A stretch of 64,000 nucleotides of DNA from Paractinoplanes durhamensis (GCF_016862175.1 NZ_BOML01000027.1:1-64000), one strand, 5' to 3'; counted from the stretch's first letter, positions 34,837 to 44,407 are shown. Made by a program: numbers and translations. The notes: generated from the letters alone by a model not told the origin.

Positions 34837-35781
34837 CTATCGACCGGGCCGGGGCCCGTCTGAGGATTCGACGTGGGTCCGGATGCTGGTGCCGGCCGGG
34901 CCGGTGTAGATGCGGACCAGGTCGCAGATCTGGTTGACCAGCAGCAGGCCGCGGCCGCTGGGCTGCAGCGGGTCGGGCGGGACCCGGCCGGCCAGCGGAT
35001 CGGTGATGTGCCCGGAGTCGTCGACCTGGCAGGCGAACAGCCCCGGCTCGGTCCAGACGGTGATCCGGCCGGGGCCGCTGGTGTGCCGGATCGTGTTGGC
35101 CGCGAGTTCATGGGCGGCCAGGATCGTCTCGGCCAGCCGGTCGGCGCTCAGCAGCGGCTCGGCGCACCGGCGGACGAGGGCCCGCACCGCCGGCAGATCG
35201 CCGATCAGCCGGTAGGTGAGGAACTCGGCCTCCGCGGGTGGCTGCGGCAGCGGCACGTTGAAGCAGCCGGCGGTGGCGACCGGGTCGCCGTAGGCCGGGC
35301 TCGGCACCCGGACGCCGTCGTCGATCATGACCGGGTGGGTGCGCCAGGCGTCCGCGATCGCCGACGTCGCCAGCAGAGCCGTGTCGTAGGCGCAGAGGAT
35401 CTGCGCGTCGTGGCCGGCGAAGACCGTGTTGATCAGGGCCTCGTGGGCGGCGCAGGCCGGGTATTCGACGGTGGTGCGGCCCGGCCAGACCGGTTCGCCG
35501 ACGAACGACACCCGCCGGCCGGGATGCGCGGCCGCGTACCGCAGCAGCAGGCCGGGAATGATCCGGCCCGGGTTGCGCCCGCTCACCGTCAGGTCGGCGA
35601 AGTCGACGTGGCCGGCGGCGGCGCCGTCCAGCGCGCCGCGGAGCAGGTCGAGGTTCTGGCCGGGCAGGGCGACCAGGACCGGGTCGCCGGCGGTGATCGC
35701 GGAACGGACGAACGGCACGGTCTCCGACAGGAATTCGTCCTCGTCGCGGTAGAGCAGGCCGGGATGGTCGAAAGGGGTCAT
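34837..35781 (-). CDS. MEDS-domain protein with anti-sigma-type histidine-kinase-like ATPase
   Basis: A 314-residue cytoplasmic protein. Residues 1-170 are a MEDS sensor domain (H-P-G-L-L-Y-R-D-E-D-E-F start, late C-A-Y-D-T-A), linked in literature to ligand sensing in DcmR-like regulators. About 205-310 is a GHKL ATPase of the RsbW type: N-box H-E-L-A-A-N-T-I-R-H, G1 D-D-S-G-H-I, G2 G-R-G-L-L-L-V-N. Such proteins usually phosphorylate a STAS anti-anti-sigma factor or hold a sigma factor. Its start overlaps the stop of the upstream MEDS-STAS gene by 4 bp. Confidence 0.85.
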   Translation of the reverse strand: MTPFDHPGLLYRDEDEFLSETVPFVRSAITAGDPVLVALPGQNLDLLRGALDGAAAGHVDFADLTVSGRNPGRIIPGLLLRYAAAHPGRRVSFVGEPVWPGRTTVEYPACAAHEALINTVFAGHDAQILCAYDTALLATSAIADAWRTHPVMIDDGVRVPSPAYGDPVATAGCFNVPLPQPPAEAEFLTYRLIGDLPAVRALVRRCAEPLLSADRLAETILAAHELAANTIRHTSGPGRITVWTEPGLFACQVDDSGHITDPLAGRVPPDPLQPSGRGLLLVNQICDLVRIYTGPAGTSIRTHVESSDGPRPGR

Positions 35782-36635
35782 CTGGCTTCCGTCGTCAGGG
35801 CCGGCACGGAACCCGCGCCGTGGAAGTGGAGGAGCCGGAGCAGGTTGGGTGAGCAGCCGACCAGTCGCAGCCGGCCATCGCCGCTCTGGGCCGCGCCGAC
35901 CAGCACCCGGGTCGCGGCGATGTCGGCGAAGTGCAGGCCGCAGACGTCGATGGTGACGTCGTCGTGGTCGTCGAAGAGGTGGTCGGTCACGGCGCGCAGC
36001 ACGTCCCGGTTCGACAGGTCGGCCTCGCCGGACAGCCGCAGCCCCCACGGGTCGAGGGTCCGGCGCACCCGCAGCGACGAATCCGGGTCGAACGGCATCT
36101 CCGAGCCGGCCGCGCCGGGGTGGGCCCAGAGCAGTCGCCGCAGGTGCAGCGGGTCGAAGCGCCGCCGGTCGTAGGCGCACACGCCGGCCACGAACCCGTC
36201 GGCGAAGACGAGGCGGTTGATGTTCGCCTCGTACCAGGGCACGTGCTCGACGCCCGGGGAACGGCGGCTGGCCCAGGTCATGTCACCGATGACCCGCATC
36301 CCGCGGTAGCCGGCCGACCGGCACCGGGCCACCTCGGTGTGCCAGAGGCGGACCGTCGCGTCCGGGTCGAAGAAGCCGCCGGCCAGATAGCTGTCCTCGG
36401 CGGTGTCGGCGGTGAGGTCGCCCCGGTCGAGGGCCGCGCGGGTGTCGACGCCGTACCGCTCGAGGCCGTCGAGAACGGCGGCCGGGTCGTCACCGCAATA
36501 CATGACCCGCTGGCGCTCGGTCAGCCCGGCGCGCACGAACCCGGCGATCGCCTCCATCCGGATGGCGTCGCCGTCGACGGTCCAGCAGACGTGATCACCG
36601 AGGGTGACCCGGTCAAGCAGTGATATCCCGCCCAC
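35778..36635 (-). CDS. MEDS-domain protein with STAS (anti-anti-sigma) domain
   Basis: A 285-residue cytoplasmic protein. A MEDS domain at 1-175 (G-D-H-V-C-W near the start, V-C-A-Y-D-R-R-R near 153) is joined to a STAS domain at about 190-285 (L-R-L-S-G-E-A-D-L-S, then D-V-T-I-D-V-C-G-L-H-F-A-D). The position equivalent to the phosphorylated serine in SpoIIAA/RsbV is occupied by H-F-A-D-I-A, not by S or T, so regulation may not depend on phosphorylation. GTG start with AGGGGAGG before it. It is followed with overlap by the MEDS-ATPase gene. Confidence 0.85.
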   Translation of the reverse strand: MGGISLLDRVTLGDHVCWTVDGDAIRMEAIAGFVRAGLTERQRVMYCGDDPAAVLDGLERYGVDTRAALDRGDLTADTAEDSYLAGGFFDPDATVRLWHTEVARCRSAGYRGMRVIGDMTWASRRSPGVEHVPWYEANINRLVFADGFVAGVCAYDRRRFDPLHLRRLLWAHPGAAGSEMPFDPDSSLRVRRTLDPWGLRLSGEADLSNRDVLRAVTDHLFDDHDDVTIDVCGLHFADIAATRVLVGAAQSGDGRLRLVGCSPNLLRLLHFHGAGSVPALTTEAR

Positions 36636-36701
36636 GGTCCTCCCCTTCGGCGCGGCAGCGGGGGTGCCGATACACCGTACCCACCACCGCCCGCGACGGC
36701 G

Positions 36702-38141
36702 CTACCCCGCGAGAGTGACAGATTTGCCGAGCATGACGCGGTTTCGGCCGGCCGCCTTGGCCTGGTAGAGCGCCTCGTCGGCACGGCGGACGAGATCGTC
36801 GGCGGTCTCGGTGTGGTCCCACTCGGCCAGCCCGGCCGAGAAAGTTTGATCACGAGGAGTGATCGCCCGTAGCCGGGAGACGACCTCCAGGGCCTCCTCG
36901 GCCGCCCGTCCGGTGATCACGATGCCGAACTCCTCGCCGCCGTAGCGGGCCAGCAGGTCGGTCTCCCGCAACTGGGCCCGCCACGCCGCGGCCGCTTCCT
37001 TGAGGAGCAGGTCACCGGCCTGGTGGCCGTACGCATCGTTGAAATGCTTGAAGAGGTCGAGGTCGACCAGGCCGACCACCACCTGGTTTCCGGTTCGCCG
37101 GGCCTGCGCCAGTTCCCGGTCGAGGCCCTCGTCCCACGACCGGCGGTTCGGCACGCCGGTGAGGCCGTCGAGGTGGGCCAGCGCGTCGAGTTGCCGGGCC
37201 TGCCGGTGCACCCGGTTGAGCAGCAGCTTCATCCGTCCCACGACCAGCAGGAACAGGACCGTGCAGCTGATCGCGACGGCCGGCCAGTTGATGTCGGCCG
37301 GGTCGGTCAGACCCTGGATCGTCAGCACCGCCGGGGCGAGCAGGGAGGCGGCGGCGAGCAGGGTGAGCCGGGGTGCGGAGAGGGTGGTGTCGTGCCGCGG
37401 GCCGGGCTCGGCGATCCGCTCCGCCGAGGGGTGCAGCATCGCGGCGGCGGTCAGCGCGTAGGTGAGCAGCCAGCCGCCGCTCAGCCAGGGGAAGTCGAGC
37501 GAGGTCAGGTCGGCCGCGCTGAACAGCACGTCCGGTGGCAGGCGGGTGAGCTGAGCGGCCACCAGCAACACGTACGCCGGAGGCAGCCGCCGCGAACCCG
37601 GGGTGGTGAGCAGCCGGGCGGTCATCGCCAGCAGCAGCACGTCGAGGATCGGGTACGTGAGGGACACCAGCTGATCGCCGAGGCCGGTGTGCTCCTGGTC
37701 GGCGAGCGGCCGGATCAGGAAGACCCAGATCGGCAGGGCGAGGGCGCAGGAGACGATCGCGGCGTCGATCAGCCCGACCAGGTCACGGCCGCCGGTCCGA
37801 CGCCGGACGAGCACGGTCAGCCCGGCGAAGGTGAGCGGGTAGGACGCCAGGTAGAAGATGTCGGCGAAACCCGGGTAGGCGTCGATGTGCGCCACGTTCG
37901 ACACGTAGTCGTAGATGACGTCGCCGGCGACCGACGCGACCGTGCCGGCCAGCAGCAGGAGCCACATCGCCGGGCGGGCCGGCCGGCGCCGGACGATGCC
38001 CACCGCCAGGACCACGCAGGCGAGCACGCCGAAGCCGTCGAAGCACACCGAGGCCGGGACCGTGCCGTAGCGCAGCTGGGGGTAGGCCACCGCCGCCACC
38101 GCGCCCAGCACGAGCCACCAGAGCCAGGCCCGCCGAGTCAT
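36702..38141 (-). CDS. Membrane diguanylate cyclase (GGDEF) 2
   Basis: A 479-residue protein with about nine transmembrane segments in residues 7-305 and a GGDEF domain at 320-475. The active motif is G-G-E-E-F at 401-405, with the I-site R-E-T-D five residues before it. The domain opens with the usual D-x-L-T-G-V-P-N-R-R. It should synthesise cyclic di-GMP at the membrane. The N-terminal half differs from that of diguanylate cyclase 1, so the two should sense different signals. It is 66 bp upstream of the MEDS-STAS gene on the same strand. Confidence 0.9.
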   Translation of the reverse strand: MTRRAWLWWLVLGAVAAVAYPQLRYGTVPASVCFDGFGVLACVVLAVGIVRRRPARPAMWLLLLAGTVASVAGDVIYDYVSNVAHIDAYPGFADIFYLASYPLTFAGLTVLVRRRTGGRDLVGLIDAAIVSCALALPIWVFLIRPLADQEHTGLGDQLVSLTYPILDVLLLAMTARLLTTPGSRRLPPAYVLLVAAQLTRLPPDVLFSAADLTSLDFPWLSGGWLLTYALTAAAMLHPSAERIAEPGPRHDTTLSAPRLTLLAAASLLAPAVLTIQGLTDPADINWPAVAISCTVLFLLVVGRMKLLLNRVHRQARQLDALAHLDGLTGVPNRRSWDEGLDRELAQARRTGNQVVVGLVDLDLFKHFNDAYGHQAGDLLLKEAAAAWRAQLRETDLLARYGGEEFGIVITGRAAEEALEVVSRLRAITPRDQTFSAGLAEWDHTETADDLVRRADEALYQAKAAGRNRVMLGKSVTLAG

Positions 38142-38178
38142 ACCGGTGTCATCGGCGGGCCGGGCGTGCGGTTGAGCT

Positions 38179-39345
38179 CTACGAGCCGGCGACCCAGGTC
38201 GGGTGGGTGGCGGCGAACTCGGCGACGGTGTCGTTCTTGGCCGATTTCAGCAGGTCGAGGCTGTCGTCGCTGAGCAGCTCGACGCTGCCGATGCCGGCGA
38301 TCGACTCCGGGTTGAACTTGCCCTCGTTCGTCTTGATCGTGATCAGGTCGTTCGGGTTGATGCCCTTCATCGCGAACACCCAGTCCTCCAGCGAGATGCC
38401 GCCGGTGTCCACCGTCATGGTCGAGCCGATCGCCTTGACCAGGCCGGGCAGCTTGGTCGGCGACGACAGGCCGTCCTTCACCGCCTGGTTGATGATCGCC
38501 TTGAAGAACTGCTGCTGGTGCCGCTGGCGGCCGTAGTCGAAGTCCTTGTTGGCCAGCAGGTCGCGCTGGCGGACGAAGTCGAGCGCCTCGGTCGGGGTGA
38601 AGCAGTGGTTGCCCTTGGCGTAGAAGTTCGCCGTCACGCCTTTGATCTTGGACTTGAGGGTGCCGTCCTTGTTGATCACGTAGGGGGCGGCCTTCTTGCC
38701 GGTCTTGTCGTCGGTGCCGATGTGAATCGAGGTGGTGTCCTCGTCCACATACATACAGACCTTGCCGAGGGTGTTGACGACGTTCTTGAAGCCCTCGAAG
38801 TCGATGATCGCGCCGGCGTCCGGGGTGATCCCGGTCAGCTCCTTGATCGTCAGCGAGAGCAGCTCGAAGCCGTGCGACAGCGCCGACGGCCCGGTCAACC
38901 CGCGGCTGCCGAAGAAGAACGCGGCGTTGATCTTGTTTTTCCCACCGGCGAAACTGACCTTGCCGTTGTCGTAGGCCGGGATCGGCACGTAGCTGTCCCG
39001 CGGCAGCGAGATCATGTAGCCCGACTCGTGGTCCGACGGGATGTGCAACAGGATGATCGAGTCGGACCGGGTGCCGGCCGTGGGCAGCGCGTCCTTCCGG
39101 GCGTCGATGCCGACCAGCAGGACGTTCTTCGCCCCGGTGATCGACGCGCGCTTGACCTCGGTGTTGGACGCCGCCCCGATCAGGCTCTGCTGGGTCACCG
39201 ACTTGGTGGCGGCGCCGACGGTCGCCTGGATGGCCACCACCGATCCCCCGCCGACCACGGTCAGCAGAGCACCGAACACGAGACACAGGCGCGCCCAGCG
39301 TGGGCTGCGCCGGCGGCGGCTGGTGGCTTTCCTTCTCAAGACCAT
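38179..39345 (-). CDS. LytR-CpsA-Psr (LCP) family glycopolymer ligase
   Basis: A 388-residue membrane-anchored protein. Basic N-terminus with one transmembrane helix at about 20-42, then the LCP domain: N-V-L-L-V-G-I-D-A-R near 75, the R-S-D-S-I-I-L-L segment with metal-binding Asp, S-L-P-R-D-S-Y-V near 115, and the conserved D-F-x-R-x-R/D-Y-G-R-Q-R-H-Q-Q region near 255-275 that binds the polyprenyl pyrophosphate substrate. LCP proteins attach teichoic acid, arabinogalactan or other glycopolymers to peptidoglycan. It is divergent from two glycosyltransferase genes, which supports a cell-wall glycan role. Confidence 0.9.
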   Translation of the reverse strand: MVLRRKATSRRRRSPRWARLCLVFGALLTVVGGGSVVAIQATVGAATKSVTQQSLIGAASNTEVKRASITGAKNVLLVGIDARKDALPTAGTRSDSIILLHIPSDHESGYMISLPRDSYVPIPAYDNGKVSFAGGKNKINAAFFFGSRGLTGPSALSHGFELLSLTIKELTGITPDAGAIIDFEGFKNVVNTLGKVCMYVDEDTTSIHIGTDDKTGKKAAPYVINKDGTLKSKIKGVTANFYAKGNHCFTPTEALDFVRQRDLLANKDFDYGRQRHQQQFFKAIINQAVKDGLSSPTKLPGLVKAIGSTMTVDTGGISLEDWVFAMKGINPNDLITIKTNEGKFNPESIAGIGSVELLSDDSLDLLKSAKNDTVAEFAATHPTWVAGS

Positions 39346-39545
39346 CTCCTCTGCGGCTCCTTGAATAAGACGGATGCCGCGGGCGTAAAGATTGCTCGCG
39401 GCCGGTGAGAATTTGGTGAGAAATCTCTGTCAGTGACCTGAGACGCCCGCCATTGGCTTCGATGCCGCTTTCCATTAACCGGCCGGCCGCCCAGCGCCCA
39501 TAGCCTCCGACCAGCCGCGCGTCCCCTCCCGCTAAGCAGGTCCTC

Positions 39546-40496
39546 ATGTCCACATCCCCGGACGTCAGCGTCGTCATCCCGACGCTCAACCGCCCGGAAC
39601 TGGCCGCCCGTGCCGTGCGCAGCGCCCTCGCGCAGACGCACGCGAACCTCGAGGTCGTCGTGGTCGTCGACGGTCCCGACCCGGCCACCCGCACCGCCCT
39701 CGAATCGATCGGCGACGAGCGGCTGCGGGTGCACGAGCTGCCCGAGCGCGGCAAGGCGCCGAACGCCCGTAACCAGGGCGCACTGGCCGCCCGCGGGCAG
39801 TGGACCGCGCTGCTGGACGACGACGACGAGTGGCTGCCCACCAAGATCGAGACGCAGCTCAAGCTGGCCGCCACCGCCACCAAGGCGGAGCCGATCGTGG
39901 CCACCCGGATGATCAGCCGGACGCCGCGCGCCGACACCGTCATGCCGCGCCGGCTGCCCGCCCCCGGCGAGCCGCTCAGCGAGTACTTCACGGTCCGCCG
40001 CGGCCTGTTCTACGGCGACGGGTTCATCCAGACCTCGACGATCATGGCGCCGACCGAGCTGCTCCGCCGCGTTCCGTTCACCGTCGGCCTGCGCCGCCAG
40101 CAGGAACTCGACTGGGCGCTGCGGGCGATCCGCGAGCCGGACGTGGAGCTGCTCTACGTCGACGAGCCGCTGGTGCTGTGGCACCAGGACGAGGACCGCG
40201 ACCGGATCAGCCTGCAGAACCCGTGGGAGGAGCAGCTCGAGTGGCTGCGCGCCAACCGGGAGCTGTTCACCCCCAGGGCGTACGCTGCCTTCACCATGAG
40301 CGTCCTGAGCTCGATGGCCGCGCCCACCCGCAGCGGCCACGTCTTCCGTGAGTTGCTGTCCGAGGCCCGCAAGCACGGCCGCCCCGGCGCGATCGACTAC
40401 GTGACGTTCCTGCAGATCTGGGCGCTGCCGCCGGCCGTCCGCGCCCGGCTGCGGGATGTGATCGTGGGCCGCCGCGCCACCGCCGATGTCCACTGA
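39546..40496 (+). CDS. Glycosyltransferase family 2
   Basis: A 316-residue GT-A enzyme. S-V-V-I-P-T-L-N-R-P near residue 8 binds the nucleotide sugar; the D-D-D-D-E at about 97-101 holds the metal-binding DxD equivalent; a W-A-L-R-A-I segment and H-Q-D-E-D-R form the acceptor side. No membrane segments. It overlaps the following GT4 gene by 11 bp, so the two are coupled and probably act in the same glycan pathway as the divergent LCP protein. Confidence 0.88.
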   Translation: MSTSPDVSVVIPTLNRPELAARAVRSALAQTHANLEVVVVVDGPDPATRTALESIGDERLRVHELPERGKAPNARNQGALAARGQWTALLDDDDEWLPTKIETQLKLAATATKAEPIVATRMISRTPRADTVMPRRLPAPGEPLSEYFTVRRGLFYGDGFIQTSTIMAPTELLRRVPFTVGLRRQQELDWALRAIREPDVELLYVDEPLVLWHQDEDRDRISLQNPWEEQLEWLRANRELFTPRAYAAFTMSVLSSMAAPTRSGHVFRELLSEARKHGRPGAIDYVTFLQIWALPPAVRARLRDVIVGRRATADVH

Positions 40497-41598
40497 CTCC
40501 CGGGTCGTCATCTGGCGCAGTGCCATGCTCGGCGGCTCCGAGACGTTCGTCCGCCATCAGGGCGACGCCCTCACCCGATGGACGCCGACCTACGTCGGGG
40601 CGACCAAGGTCGAGTCGGCGCTGTCCCGGGAGAGCGACCTCATCGCGTACCCCTCACGGGCCGACCGCAACGCCTTCCTGCGCCTGCGCCTGACCGGCAG
40701 TTCGCCGCGCCTGCGGCGGATGCTGGCCGGCTATCCCCTGATCCACGCGCACTTCGGCGGCGACGGCTGGCTGGTCAGCGGCACCGCGGCCAAGCTGGAC
40801 ATCCCGCTGATCGTCACCGTGCACGGCCACGACGTGACCCGGCAGCCGGCCAGCGGCGGCGCGCACGGCCTGCGCTACCGGCGCAACCTCGGCACCGTCT
40901 TCGACCGGGCGGCCGCGATCATCGCGGTCTCCGACGTGATCAAGAGCAAGGCGATCGGCTGGGGCGCCGACCCGGCCAAGATCCGGGTCCACTACACCGG
41001 CGTCGCTATTCCGGCTTTCGTCGCGGCGCAGCCCCAACAGTGGGACGTCGCGTTCGTCGGCCGCTTCGTCGAGAAGAAGGGCGCCGACGACCTCCTCGCT
41101 GCCCTCGCTTCGCTCGGTCCGGCGAAACCCAGGGCCGTGTTCATCGGTTCCGGGCCGTTGCTTTCCCCGATGACTGAGTACGCCCGTGAGCTGGGCGTCG
41201 ACGCGACGTTCCTGGGCACCCGGACGCCCGAAGAGGTGCACCGGGTGCTGACCGCGTCGCGGATCTTCGCGGCGCCGTCGCGCACCGCCGCCGACGGCGA
41301 CACCGAGGGCCTGCCCACCACCATCATGGAGGCGGCCGCGCTCGGCCTGCCGGTGGTCGCCACCCGGCACAGCGGCATCCCCGAGGCGGTGACCGACGGC
41401 GAGACCGGCCTGCTCGGCGCCGAGGGCGACCGTCAGGCCCTGGCCGCCAACATCGCCCGGCTGCTGGCCGACGAGCCGCTGCGGGAGCGGCTGGGGGCGC
41501 AGGCCCGGGCGTACATGACGGCGAAATTCGACCTTGCCTCGCAGACCCGCCGGTTGGAGGACATCTACGACGAGGTAGCCGTTTCCACGCGCGCCTGA
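40486..41598 (+). CDS. Glycosyltransferase family 4
   Basis: A 370-residue GT-B enzyme. N-terminal half includes H-A-H-F-G-G-D-G near 86 and V-T-V-H-G-H-D near 110; the C-terminal donor domain has F-V-G-R-F-V-E-K-K-G near 190 and the E-x7-E motif region (E-G-L-P-T-T-I-M-E-A-A-A) near 272-283. Retaining transferases of this family add hexoses to lipid-linked or surface glycans. It is translated from an overlap with the GT2 gene. Confidence 0.9.
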   Translation: MSTDSRVVIWRSAMLGGSETFVRHQGDALTRWTPTYVGATKVESALSRESDLIAYPSRADRNAFLRLRLTGSSPRLRRMLAGYPLIHAHFGGDGWLVSGTAAKLDIPLIVTVHGHDVTRQPASGGAHGLRYRRNLGTVFDRAAAIIAVSDVIKSKAIGWGADPAKIRVHYTGVAIPAFVAAQPQQWDVAFVGRFVEKKGADDLLAALASLGPAKPRAVFIGSGPLLSPMTEYARELGVDATFLGTRTPEEVHRVLTASRIFAAPSRTAADGDTEGLPTTIMEAAALGLPVVATRHSGIPEAVTDGETGLLGAEGDRQALAANIARLLADEPLRERLGAQARAYMTAKFDLASQTRRLEDIYDEVAVSTRA

Positions 41599-41679
41599 CA
41601 GGCTCCGCACAGTCGTACCGGGAAAGCTTGGGTTGTCGGGCCGGCCCTCCGCCGGCCCCCGGGCGAACGGGAGCCGAGT

Positions 41680-42858
41680 GTGCGATTGCAGAAGGCCGCG
41701 CTGGCCGTCTGTCTGGTGCTCACCCTGCTGCTCACCGGTGCTCCGCCGGCGGCCGGCTCGCTGGCGCGCGGCTACAACGGCCTGGCGGCGACGCCGCCGA
41801 TGGGCTGGAACAATTACAACGCGTACGGGCTGGACGTCACCGCCGCACTGATCGAGCAGACCGCCGACGCGATGGTCTCGTCCGGGATGCGCGACGCCGG
41901 CTACCTCTACGTCAACATCGACGACGGCTGGATGGCGGCCACCCGCGACGCCGACGGCGATCTGCGGGCCGACCCCACCCGATTTCCCGACGGGATCGCG
42001 GCGGTCGCCGACTACGTGCACGCCCGCGGGCTGAAACTCGGCATCTACTCCGATGCCGGGCTCAAGACCTGCGGCGGCTTCCCCGGCAGCCTCGGCCACG
42101 AGACGGCGGACGCCGCGAAGTTCGCCGCGTGGGGGGTGGACTACGTCAAGTACGACAATTGCTTCGCCGGGCCCGGCTGCGACCAGACCAGCTGCGCGAA
42201 CGGCACGGCCGCGCCGGCCCAGGACCGCTACGCCCCGATGCGGGACGCGTTGCTGTCCACCGGCCGCCCGATCGTCTTCAGCATCTGCAACTGGGGCACC
42301 GAGAACGCGGCCCGCTGGGCGGCGGGCTACGGCAACCTGTGGCGCACCACCGGGGACATATCCCCGACGTACGCCAGCATGCTCTCGATCTTCCAGCAGA
42401 CCGTCGGCCAGGGCCGCTACGCCGGACCGTACGGCTGGAACGACCCCGACATGCTGCAGATCGGCAACGGCATGACGGCGACCGAGGACCGCACCGAGAT
42501 GTCACTGTGGGCGATGCTGGCCGCCCCGCTGATCGCCGGCAACAACCTGGCCGACGCGACCCCGGCAACCATCGCTCTGTTCACCAACCGCGCGGTGATC
42601 GCCGTCGACCAGGACCCGCTCGGCGTCGCGGCCACGGTGGTCTCCGCCGCCGGCGGACTTTATGTGCTGACCCGCCCGCTCGCGAACGGCGACGTGGCGG
42701 TGGCGCTGTTCAACTCGACCGATACCGCCGCGACGATGAGCACGACCGTCCCGGCCGGCACCGTGACCGACCTGTGGACCGGGACCACCGCCGGCTCGGT
42801 CGGCGCGAGTGTGCCGGCCCACGGCACCATGCTTTATCGAGTCATTCCGTCCGCCTGA
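41680..42858 (+). CDS. Secreted alpha-galactosidase, GH27
   Basis: A 392-residue exported enzyme with a signal peptide of about 26 residues (A-A-G-S). The (beta/alpha)8 barrel opens with P-P-M-G-W-N-N-Y near 39; the nucleophile is D159 in Y-V-K-Y-D-N-C and the acid/base D257 in W-N-D-P-D-M. A short C-terminal beta-sandwich completes the usual GH27 fold. It releases galactose from melibiose, raffinose or galactomannan outside the cell. The GTG start at 41680 has GGGAG upstream. Sugars it frees could be imported by the ChvE-type transporter of this window, by inference only. Confidence 0.92.
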   Translation: MRLQKAALAVCLVLTLLLTGAPPAAGSLARGYNGLAATPPMGWNNYNAYGLDVTAALIEQTADAMVSSGMRDAGYLYVNIDDGWMAATRDADGDLRADPTRFPDGIAAVADYVHARGLKLGIYSDAGLKTCGGFPGSLGHETADAAKFAAWGVDYVKYDNCFAGPGCDQTSCANGTAAPAQDRYAPMRDALLSTGRPIVFSICNWGTENAARWAAGYGNLWRTTGDISPTYASMLSIFQQTVGQGRYAGPYGWNDPDMLQIGNGMTATEDRTEMSLWAMLAAPLIAGNNLADATPATIALFTNRAVIAVDQDPLGVAATVVSAAGGLYVLTRPLANGDVAVALFNSTDTAATMSTTVPAGTVTDLWTGTTAGSVGASVPAHGTMLYRVIPSA

Positions 42859-42875
42859 TTGGCTAGGCTCCGACC

Positions 42876-43811
42876 GTGCACGCTTCGCAGCCGACCGCCT
42901 TGCTGTTGCGGCTGGCCCTCCGCGAGATCTCGGACGACGCACCCTGCCCCGCACTGGTGGAGTTGCAGCAACGCGCCACGCGGGAGGTCTTCGACGCCGC
43001 CGTGGCCCTCCTGCCGGACGAGGAGCCGGATCGGCGCGAGCTCGGCCTGCTCCTCCTGCGCGAGCTCGGCGAGCAGCAACTGCCCGGCGGCCGCCGCCCG
43101 TTCAGCGACGAGGCGATCCCCCTGCTGCGCCGGCGCCTGCGCGAGGAGGACGACCCCGAGGTGCTGCGTACGGTCATCTCCGCGCTCGGCTACAACGGCG
43201 CCCGCGAGGCCCTGCCGGACGTGCTGGACTTGGCCGCGCACCCGCACGACTGGGTGCGTTTCGCCGTCGCCGCCGCACTGCCCAGCCTCGTCGACCCGGC
43301 CGGAGTGGAGCCGGCCGCCGCCGACGCCCTGCTCGCACTCTCCGCGGACGACGACGCCGAGACCCGCTACTACGCCTTCTACGCGATCCTGCTCGAGGTC
43401 GCCGGGATGGACCCGACGGCGGTGGGCCTCCTCGCGACCCGGCTCGGCAACGACCCGGACGCCTACATCCGGTCGATGGCCACGGCTCATCAGGCCGCGA
43501 TCACCCGATTGACCGCGCGGTTCCGCGCCGATCCCGACGAAAAGATCCGGACGATCGCCACCGACCACCCGGAGGCGATCATCGAGGTCCGGCGCCTGCT
43601 CAACGTCTGGGACTACCTCGGCATCCACGAGGTCGGCAAGGACACCGACGAGCACGACCGCCTGATCGGCCCGCTGCTGCGTGCCCTGGCCGACAACCTG
43701 GACGCCACCGCCCTCCAGCAGGTGCTCGACCACCAGCTGAGGTCCCCCACCGACACCTGGACCGAAGGGCTGACCACGAGCCTGCTCGGGTGGTGGCGCA
43801 CCGTCCGATAA
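42876..43811 (+). CDS. HEAT-repeat-like protein
   Basis: A 311-residue, all-helical, acidic protein. Helix pairs with the HEAT pattern (E-V-L-R-T-V-I-S-A-L-G-Y near 95, W-V-R-F-A-V-A-A-A-L near 130, E-T-R-Y-Y-A-F-Y-A-I near 163) run through residues 40-215; the C-terminal part is a different helical segment. Likely a protein-binding scaffold; no catalytic motif. A TAGGCT hexamer six bases before the GTG at 42876 and the lack of an RBS point to a leaderless transcript. Confidence 0.7.
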   Translation: MHASQPTALLLRLALREISDDAPCPALVELQQRATREVFDAAVALLPDEEPDRRELGLLLLRELGEQQLPGGRRPFSDEAIPLLRRRLREEDDPEVLRTVISALGYNGAREALPDVLDLAAHPHDWVRFAVAAALPSLVDPAGVEPAAADALLALSADDDAETRYYAFYAILLEVAGMDPTAVGLLATRLGNDPDAYIRSMATAHQAAITRLTARFRADPDEKIRTIATDHPEAIIEVRRLLNVWDYLGIHEVGKDTDEHDRLIGPLLRALADNLDATALQQVLDHQLRSPTDTWTEGLTTSLLGWWRTVR

Positions 43812-43885
43812 ATTCGGAACCGAGGCAACCGCTTGGTCGAGCTGTTGGTCCTTCCCTGGACGAGCGTTGACGGCGGGGAGGGTGC

Positions 43886-44407
43886 GTGGAGGCTGAGGAC
43901 TCGGTACGGCAGGCGTACGAGGCCTACTACCGACGGCTGGTGACCCAGGTCTGCGGTCTCGTCGGTGACCTTGCCGAGGCGGAGGACGCCGTGCACGAGG
44001 CGTTCGCCCGGGTGCTGGCCGCGCCGAGATCCTTCCTGCACGCCGACGACGCCGAGCGGTGGCTGCGGGTGGCCGCCCTCAACGTCGCCCGGACCCGCTA
44101 CCGGCGGCGCCGGCTTTTCGACCGCCTGGTCCGCTCCGGCCGCGTCGAGATCACCCCGGCCGCGGTGCCCGGGGTGTCCGCCGACCGGGTGGCCCTGCTC
44201 GCCGCGCTACGGCGACTGGCGCCGCCGACCCGGGAGGCGGTGGTGCTGCACCATCTGGCCGACCTGTCGGTGGCCGAGGTCGCCGCCACGCTCGACGTGC
44301 CGATCGGCACGGTCAAGGCTCGGCTGGCCCGGGGCCGGGCCGCGCTCGCCCGCCTTCTCTCCGATGAGGAGCCCGTCCCGCTGCCCGAGGAGGCGCGTCA
44401 TGCTTGA
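43886..44407 (+). CDS. ECF-type RNA polymerase sigma factor
   Basis: A 173-residue sigma factor. Region 2 covers about 8-72 (Y-E-A-Y-Y-R-R-L, then D-L-A-E-A-E-D-A-V-H-E-A-F), region 4 about 105-160 (L-P-P-T-R-E-A-V-V-L-H-H-L, then S-V-A-E-V-A-A-T-L-D-V-P-I-G-T-V-K-A-R-L). It resembles the SigE-like/ECF group common in actinomycetes. The GTG at 43886 has GGGGAGG. Its gene overlaps by 8 bp a gene for a one-helix membrane protein, the position where an anti-sigma factor is expected. Confidence 0.9.
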   Translation: MEAEDSVRQAYEAYYRRLVTQVCGLVGDLAEAEDAVHEAFARVLAAPRSFLHADDAERWLRVAALNVARTRYRRRRLFDRLVRSGRVEITPAAVPGVSADRVALLAALRRLAPPTREAVVLHHLADLSVAEVAATLDVPIGTVKARLARGRAALARLLSDEEPVPLPEEARHA

